From an uncultured Clostridia bacterium (GTDB taxonomy: Bacteria; Bacillota; Clostridia; Lachnospirales; Lachnospiraceae): a stretch of DNA of 8,739 nucleotides. Location: the NCBI GenBank assembly GCA_945622055.1, contig CALZBV010000096.1, positions 1-8,739 on the forward strand, read 5' to 3'. Shown in pieces: positions 4,854-8,739 of the stretch (positions are counted from its first letter, which is position 1; each line of letters opens with the position of its first letter). The translations under genes and the position numbers were made by a program. A model generated the notes under the pieces. The model saw nothing but the letters and a program-made list of their open reading frames with translations. It was not told where the DNA came from and did no database searches.

Positions 4854-7250
4854 ATGATTAGTGTAGTAAAACGTGACGGAGAGGTAGCTGAATTCAATTT
4901 AGCAAAGATTAGTGATGCGATTACGAAGGCATTCGTTGCAACGAAAAAGTCTTATAACGATGAGATTATTAATCTTTTGGCACTTCGTGTTACTTCTGAT
5001 TTTCAGGAGAAGATTAAGGACAACACGGTAACGGTCGAGGATATCCAGGATAGTGTTGAGCATGTACTGGAGAGCACCGGGTATACGGATGTTGCAAAGG
5101 CTTACATTCTGTATCGTAAGAACCGCGAAAAGATCCGTAACATGAAGTCTACAATTCTGGACTATAAGGAAATTGTAAACAGCTATGTAAAGGAAGAGGA
5201 CTGGAGAGTAAAGGAGAATTCTACCGTTACTTACTCCGTTGGCGGTCTCATTCTTCATAACTCCGGAGCAATTACTGCAAACTACTGGTTGTCTGAGATT
5301 TATGATGAGGAAATCGCAAGCGCACACCGCAATGCAGATATTCACATTCATGACCTTTCCATGCTGACCGGATATTGTGCAGGCTGGTCCTTAAAGCAGC
5401 TGATTAAGGAAGGACTCGGTGGAATCCCGGGAAAGATTACCTCTTCTCCGGCAAAGCATCTTTCCACACTGTGTAATCAGATGGTAAACTTCCTCGGAAT
5501 CATGCAGAACGAGTGGGCGGGCGCACAGGCCTTCTCCTCCTTTGATACTTACCTTGCACCGTTTGTAAAGATTGACAATCTTTCCTATCGTGAAGTGAAG
5601 CAGTGTGTATCTTCCTTCATTTATGGTGTAAATACACCGAGCCGCTGGGGCACACAGGCTCCGTTCTCCAACATTACTCTGGACTGGACCGTACCGGCAG
5701 ACCTTGCTAATCTTCCGTGTATCGTTGGCGGCGTAGAGCAGGATTTCACTTATGGCGATTGTAAGAAGGAAATGGATATGGTAAACAAGGCCTTCATTGA
5801 GATTATGATTGAAGGCGATGCCAATGGCCGTGGTTTCCAGTATCCGATTCCGACCTATTCCATTACGAGCGATTTTGACTGGTCTGACACCGAGAATAAC
5901 CGTCTCCTGTTTGAGATGACTGCGAAGTACGGTACTCCGTATTTCTCCAACTATATCAACAGTGACATGCAGCCGAGCGATGTTCGTTCCATGTGCTGTC
6001 GTCTGCGCCTTGACCTTCGTGAGCTTCGTAAGAAGACCGGTGGTTTCTTCGGCTCCGGTGAGAGTACCGGTTCTGTCGGTGTTGTAACGATTAATATGCC
6101 GCGTATTGCCTATGTTGCATCGAATGAGTATGATTTCTTCCAGCGTTTAGACCGCATGATGGATATTGCTGCGCGTTCGCTTAAGGTAAAGAGAGACGTT
6201 ATTACGAAGCTTCTGAATGAGGGTCTCTATCCGTACACGAAGCGTTACCTCGGAACATTTGAAAATCACTTCTCTACGATTGGTCTTCTTGGTATGAACG
6301 AGGCCGGTCTGAATGCGAAATGGATTGGCAAGGATATGACCAGCAAGGAGACGCAGGAGTTTACGAAGCGTGTTCTGAATCACATGAGAGAGCGTCTGAG
6401 TGATTATCAGGAGATGTACGGTGATCTTTATAATCTTGAGGCAACGCCGGCAGAGTCAACCTCCTACCGTCTTGCAAAGCATGATAAGAAGCGTTTCCCG
6501 GAGATTATTACCGCAGGAAACCCGGGAGACACCCCGTACTACACGAACAGTTCACATCTTCCGGTGGACTACACCGCAGATATTTTCGAGGCACTGGATA
6601 CGCAGGATGAGCTCCAGACACTTTACACTTCCGGTACCGTATTCCACGGCTTCCTCGGTGAGAAGCTTCCGGACTGGCAGGCAGCTGCAAAGCTTGTTCG
6701 TACGATTGCAAAGAATTACAAGCTTCCGTACTACACCCTGTCTCCGACCTACTCCATCTGTAAGACGCATGGGTACCTTTCCGGTGAGCAGTTTGTATGT
6801 CCGCATTGTGGTGCAAATGCAGAGGTTTATTCCAGAATTACCGGTTACTACCGTCCGGTACAGAACTGGAACGAGGGTAAGTCTCAGGAGTACAAGAACC
6901 GTAAGCTTTATGACATCGCAACCTCCAGAAAAATGGATGACGGTTTAAATGCAGCAACGAATACCATTACCCTTCAGAGTGAAGTGCATACGAAGATGGA
7001 GGAGATTTCCGCAAACAAAGAGAGCAAGGTAATGTTATTTACGACAAAGACCTGTCCGAACTGTAAGATTGCAAAGGAGTTCTTAAAGGATGTTGACTAC
7101 GAGACAGTAGATGCAGAAGAGGCTCTTGATTTAGTAAGCAAGTATGGCATTATGCAGGCTCCGACCCTGATTGTGGTAAATGGAGATGAAGTGAAAAAAT
7201 ACGTAAACGCTTCAAATATTAAGCAGTTTGCAGACAGCCGGTGTCAGTAA
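4854..7250 (+). CDS. nrdD: Anaerobic ribonucleoside-triphosphate reductase with fused thioredoxin-like domain
   Basis: Encodes 798 residues. AAAGGAG (4840-4846), 7 bases upstream, fixes the ATG at 4854 (MISVVKRDGEVAEF); the longer frame from a GTG at 4815 lacks such a site. The enzyme reduces ribonucleoside triphosphates to dNTPs without oxygen, using a glycyl radical. Visible parts in order: an ATP-cone allosteric domain (about 1-95); GYCAGW with C175 (active-site region cysteine); SMCCRLRLD with C381/C382, where the thiyl-radical cysteine lies; a zinc site CKTH (636-639) plus CPHC (649-652); and the glycyl-radical loop RITGYYR with Gly664. A thioredoxin/glutaredoxin-like domain (about 723-798) follows, with redox pair CPNC (734-737) and a cis-proline-like APTL. 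The fusion suggests the reductase carries its own electron donor, favouring thioredoxin-type over formate-dependent reduction. The radical activase gene nrdG is not downstream in this window. Upstream are candidate NrdR boxes and a strong promoter. Confidence 0.96.
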   Translation: MISVVKRDGEVAEFNLAKISDAITKAFVATKKSYNDEIINLLALRVTSDFQEKIKDNTVTVEDIQDSVEHVLESTGYTDVAKAYILYRKNREKIRNMKSTILDYKEIVNSYVKEEDWRVKENSTVTYSVGGLILHNSGAITANYWLSEIYDEEIASAHRNADIHIHDLSMLTGYCAGWSLKQLIKEGLGGIPGKITSSPAKHLSTLCNQMVNFLGIMQNEWAGAQAFSSFDTYLAPFVKIDNLSYREVKQCVSSFIYGVNTPSRWGTQAPFSNITLDWTVPADLANLPCIVGGVEQDFTYGDCKKEMDMVNKAFIEIMIEGDANGRGFQYPIPTYSITSDFDWSDTENNRLLFEMTAKYGTPYFSNYINSDMQPSDVRSMCCRLRLDLRELRKKTGGFFGSGESTGSVGVVTINMPRIAYVASNEYDFFQRLDRMMDIAARSLKVKRDVITKLLNEGLYPYTKRYLGTFENHFSTIGLLGMNEAGLNAKWIGKDMTSKETQEFTKRVLNHMRERLSDYQEMYGDLYNLEATPAESTSYRLAKHDKKRFPEIITAGNPGDTPYYTNSSHLPVDYTADIFEALDTQDELQTLYTSGTVFHGFLGEKLPDWQAAAKLVRTIAKNYKLPYYTLSPTYSICKTHGYLSGEQFVCPHCGANAEVYSRITGYYRPVQNWNEGKSQEYKNRKLYDIATSRKMDDGLNAATNTITLQSEVHTKMEEISANKESKVMLFTTKTCPNCKIAKEFLKDVDYETVDAEEALDLVSKYGIMQAPTLIVVNGDEVKKYVNASNIKQFADSRCQ

Positions 7251-7294
7251 GAAACAGAATTAAGAAAAAGCTTTTGAAAAAGCAGAAAATAACA

Positions 7295-7329
7295 AAAGGA
7301 CACAGAACAGAGGCTGTTCTGTGTCCTTT
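7295..7329 (+). terminator. Hairpin terminator after nrdD
   Basis: AAAGGACACAGAACAG (7295-7310), loop AGG, CTGTTCTGTGTCCTTT (7314-7329): a perfect 16-bp stem with a 3-nt loop, 45 bases after the nrdD stop and preceded by an A-rich stretch. The tail is TTTGTT rather than a long T-run, so some read-through into tcdA is possible. Because the stem is flanked by A's on the left, it could also act on the opposite strand. Confidence 0.75.
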
Positions 7330-7381
7330 GTTGCAACCTGAAGGCGCAGAAAAGCTTGAGAAATGACGGAAAGGAGCGGGT

Positions 7382-8134
7382 ATGAGAAAATCCTTTGAAA
7401 GAACAGCGATGCTTCTGGGCAATGCGGCAATGGAAAAGCTTGCCGAAAAGCATGTGGCGGTGTTTGGAATCGGCGGAGTAGGAGGCTATGTTACAGAGGC
7501 ACTGGCACGAGCCGGAATCGGTTCGTTTACGTTAATTGACAATGATACGGTGAGTGAGTCGAATCTGAACCGCCAGATTATTGCGACCAATGATACCATC
7601 GGACGGCGAAAGACAGAGGTAATGGCAGAGCGTATTCATTCAATCTGTCCTGATACGAAGGTGACGGTAAGGAATTGTTTTTTTCTTCAGGAGAATGAGG
7701 GAGAGATTGATTTTACTGCATTTGATTATGTGGTGTACGCCGTCGATAAGGTAACTGACAAAATAGAGATTATTGTCCGGGCAAGGGAGGCAAAGGTTCC
7801 GGTGATTTCCTGTATGGGAACCGGAAACAAACTGGATCCGTCAAAGCTTGAAATTGAGAAGCTGGAAAAAACCTCCGTGTGTCCGCTGGCAAAGGTAATG
7901 CGCAGAGAGCTGAAAAAGAGAGGGATTACCGGACTAAAGGTGTTGTATTCAAAGGAGGAGCCGAGAAAGCCTCTGTATGAAGAAACAGATGCTTTTGCGC
8001 CAACGGGTCAGGAGGAGGAGAGTTTTGGAAGCCGGAAGCGTTCGGTTCCGGGAAGTATTTCTTTTGTGCCTTCGGCGGCCGGTCTTTTGATTGCAGCAGA
8101 AGTGGTAAAGGATTTTCTGGAAAACAGGGAATAA
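7382..8134 (+). CDS. tcdA: tRNA threonylcarbamoyladenosine dehydratase (TcdA/CsdL-type, ThiF superfamily)
   Basis: Encodes 250 residues, the usual length for TcdA. GGAAAGGAG (7368-7376) lies 5 bases before the ATG. TcdA is a cytosolic E1-like enzyme that uses ATP to dehydrate t6A at tRNA position 37 to the cyclic form ct6A, which tunes decoding of ANN codons. Visible features: a Rossmann nucleotide-binding loop VFGIGGVGG (27-35), the acidic strand LIDNDTVSESNLNRQI (51-66) with Asp53, Asn63, Arg64 and Gln65 placed as in the superfamily, the ATP-contacting Lys77 after GRR, and the tail PGSISFVPSAAGLLIAAEVV typical of this subfamily. Paired zinc CxxC motifs of MoeB/ThiF are absent, and no sulfur-carrier gene is nearby; both argue for TcdA over ThiF or MoeB. 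No promoter of its own is seen in 7330-7381. Expression may come from read-through of the nrdD hairpin or a weak promoter I cannot recognise. Confidence 0.9.
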   Translation: MRKSFERTAMLLGNAAMEKLAEKHVAVFGIGGVGGYVTEALARAGIGSFTLIDNDTVSESNLNRQIIATNDTIGRRKTEVMAERIHSICPDTKVTVRNCFFLQENEGEIDFTAFDYVVYAVDKVTDKIEIIVRAREAKVPVISCMGTGNKLDPSKLEIEKLEKTSVCPLAKVMRRELKKRGITGLKVLYSKEEPRKPLYEETDAFAPTGQEEESFGSRKRSVPGSISFVPSAAGLLIAAEVVKDFLENRE

Positions 8135-8188
8135 AAAGGCTTATTTATTCGCAATGTATCAAAATAAAGTATTAAATAAAAAAAGTGC

Positions 8189-8217
8189 TTGCATTTTTGA
8201 ATGGTATGATATATAAT
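8189..8217 (+). promoter_or_regulatory. Sigma-A-type promoter of gdhA
   Basis: TTGCAT (8189-8194) and a perfect TATAAT (8212-8217) are 17 bases apart. The A/T-rich stretch 8160-8186 just upstream could serve as an UP element. Transcription should start near 8224, giving a leader of about 105 nt. No clear terminator for tcdA precedes it. Confidence 0.8.
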
Positions 8218-8223
8218 GTCTTC

Positions 8224-8328
8224 AGAAGCACAGGTACAAGGGCGTTCCTGAAGAGCTAATCTTAGGTGAATTGCGCTTAAATGACTGTGCATTTTTTATA
8301 CCCATTTCTGAAAGGAGAAATAAATAAA
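8224..8328 (+). promoter_or_regulatory. gdhA leader with possible attenuator
   Basis: The leader contains a run of six T's (8292-8297) directly after CTGTGCA. CTGTGC (8285-8290) can pair with GCACAG (8228-8233) or, less stably, the local TGCGC (8272-8276) can pair with GTGCA (8287-8291). Either would place a stem before the U-run, as in a terminator-type attenuator. The stems are short and no known riboswitch class is recognised, so this is only a candidate. AAAGGAG at 8311-8317 is the ribosome binding site, 11 bases before the ATG. Confidence 0.3.
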
Positions 8329-8739
8329 ATGAGTTATGTTGATGAAGTGTACCAGAGAGTAGTGGACCAGAACCCGGCACAGCCGGAATTCCATCAGGCA
8401 GTGAAAGAGGTGTTAGAGTCCCTCAGAGTTGTAATCGAGGCAAACGAGGAAGAGTACAGAAGAGATGCTCTTCTTGAGAGACTTACCACTCCGGAGCGTC
8501 AGATTCTGTTCAGAGTACCGTGGGTTGATGATAAGGGACAGGTACAGGTTAACAATGCGATGCGTGTACAGTTCAATTCTGCAATCGGACCGTACAAGGG
8601 AGGTCTCAGACTTCATCCTTCTGTAAACATTGGTATTATTAAGTTCCTCGGCTTCGAGCAGATTTTCAAGAATTCTCTTACCGGTCTTCCGATTGGCGGT
8701 GGTAAGGGTGGTTCTGACTTTGATCCGTTGGGCAAGTCA
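8329..8739 (+). CDS. gdhA: Glutamate dehydrogenase, N-terminal 137 residues (cut by window end)
   Basis: The first 137 codons of a hexameric glutamate dehydrogenase, which interconverts 2-oxoglutarate plus ammonia and glutamate in the cytosol. The start MSYVDEVYQRVVDQNPAQ follows AAAGGAG at 8311-8317. The visible part is the substrate-binding domain. It carries the three lysines known from the Clostridium symbiosum enzyme: Lys90 in PYKGGLR, Lys114 in FKNSLTGLP and the catalytic Lys126 in GGGKGGSDFDP, all one position later than in that enzyme. The frame is still open at the last base (ending PLGKS), so the cofactor-binding domain lies outside the window and NADP versus NAD use cannot be read here. 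The full protein is expected to be about 440-450 residues. The gene has its own strong promoter and leader and does not belong to the tcdA unit. Confidence 0.96.
   Translation, partial: MSYVDEVYQRVVDQNPAQPEFHQAVKEVLESLRVVIEANEEEYRRDALLERLTTPERQILFRVPWVDDKGQVQVNNAMRVQFNSAIGPYKGGLRLHPSVNIGIIKFLGFEQIFKNSLTGLPIGGGKGGSDFDPLGKS

Noticed and set aside
8219..8254. Inverted repeat TCTTCAG ... CTGAAGA downstream of the gdhA -10
   Set aside because: The left arm lies mostly upstream of the predicted transcription start, so it cannot form an RNA stem in the main transcript. As an operator it has a long 22-base gap and no known match.
1..8739. Search by eye for tRNA/rRNA genes, CRISPR arrays, insertion sequences and attachment-site repeats
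   Set aside because: No regularly spaced repeats, transposase-like coding, or tRNA-like cloverleaf with a TTCGANNC loop in a fitting context was found.

Overview
The window looks like a chromosomal segment of a strictly anaerobic Clostridia, most likely a Lachnospiraceae member. This is inferred from an oxygen-sensitive class III ribonucleotide reductase, a glutamate dehydrogenase of the Clostridium symbiosum type, AAAGGAG-like ribosome binding sites before nearly every gene, and moderate GC. All genes read on the + strand. The species cannot be named from the sequence alone.

Left edge (1-985): the C-terminal end of an EamA/DMT transporter is followed by a visibly AT-rich patch. The patch holds a start-less coding remnant (142-297) and a 176-residue uncharacterised protein (343-873) that may be an orphan immunity-type gene. 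It reads like a small accessory insertion next to core genes.

Centre (986-4633): a strong promoter and a hairpin-tipped leader precede a peptidase-U32-like protein (1136-2113) with a cysteine cluster. A TPR lipoprotein (2161-3324) and the ribosome-splitting GTPase HflX (3341-4633) follow in close spacing, probably as one transcription unit.

Right half (4634-8739): between hflX and nrdD lies a long inverted repeat. It can be read as a terminator, as a pair of NrdR boxes (centres 32 bp apart) just upstream of a near-consensus promoter, or as both. nrdD (4854-7250) carries an N-terminal ATP cone, the catalytic and glycyl-radical motifs, and a fused C-terminal thioredoxin/glutaredoxin-like domain. 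No nrdG activase gene follows it. A 16-bp hairpin separates nrdD from tcdA (7382-8134), which completes the tRNA modification ct6A. A consensus promoter and a 100-nt leader then precede gdhA (8329 to the window end, truncated by the window).

Most of the window is ordinary housekeeping. The parts worth a second look are the nrdD control region, the nrdD-thioredoxin fusion, the uncharacterised U32-like family and the AT-rich remnant patch. I see no convincing new defence, mobile or CRISPR system.
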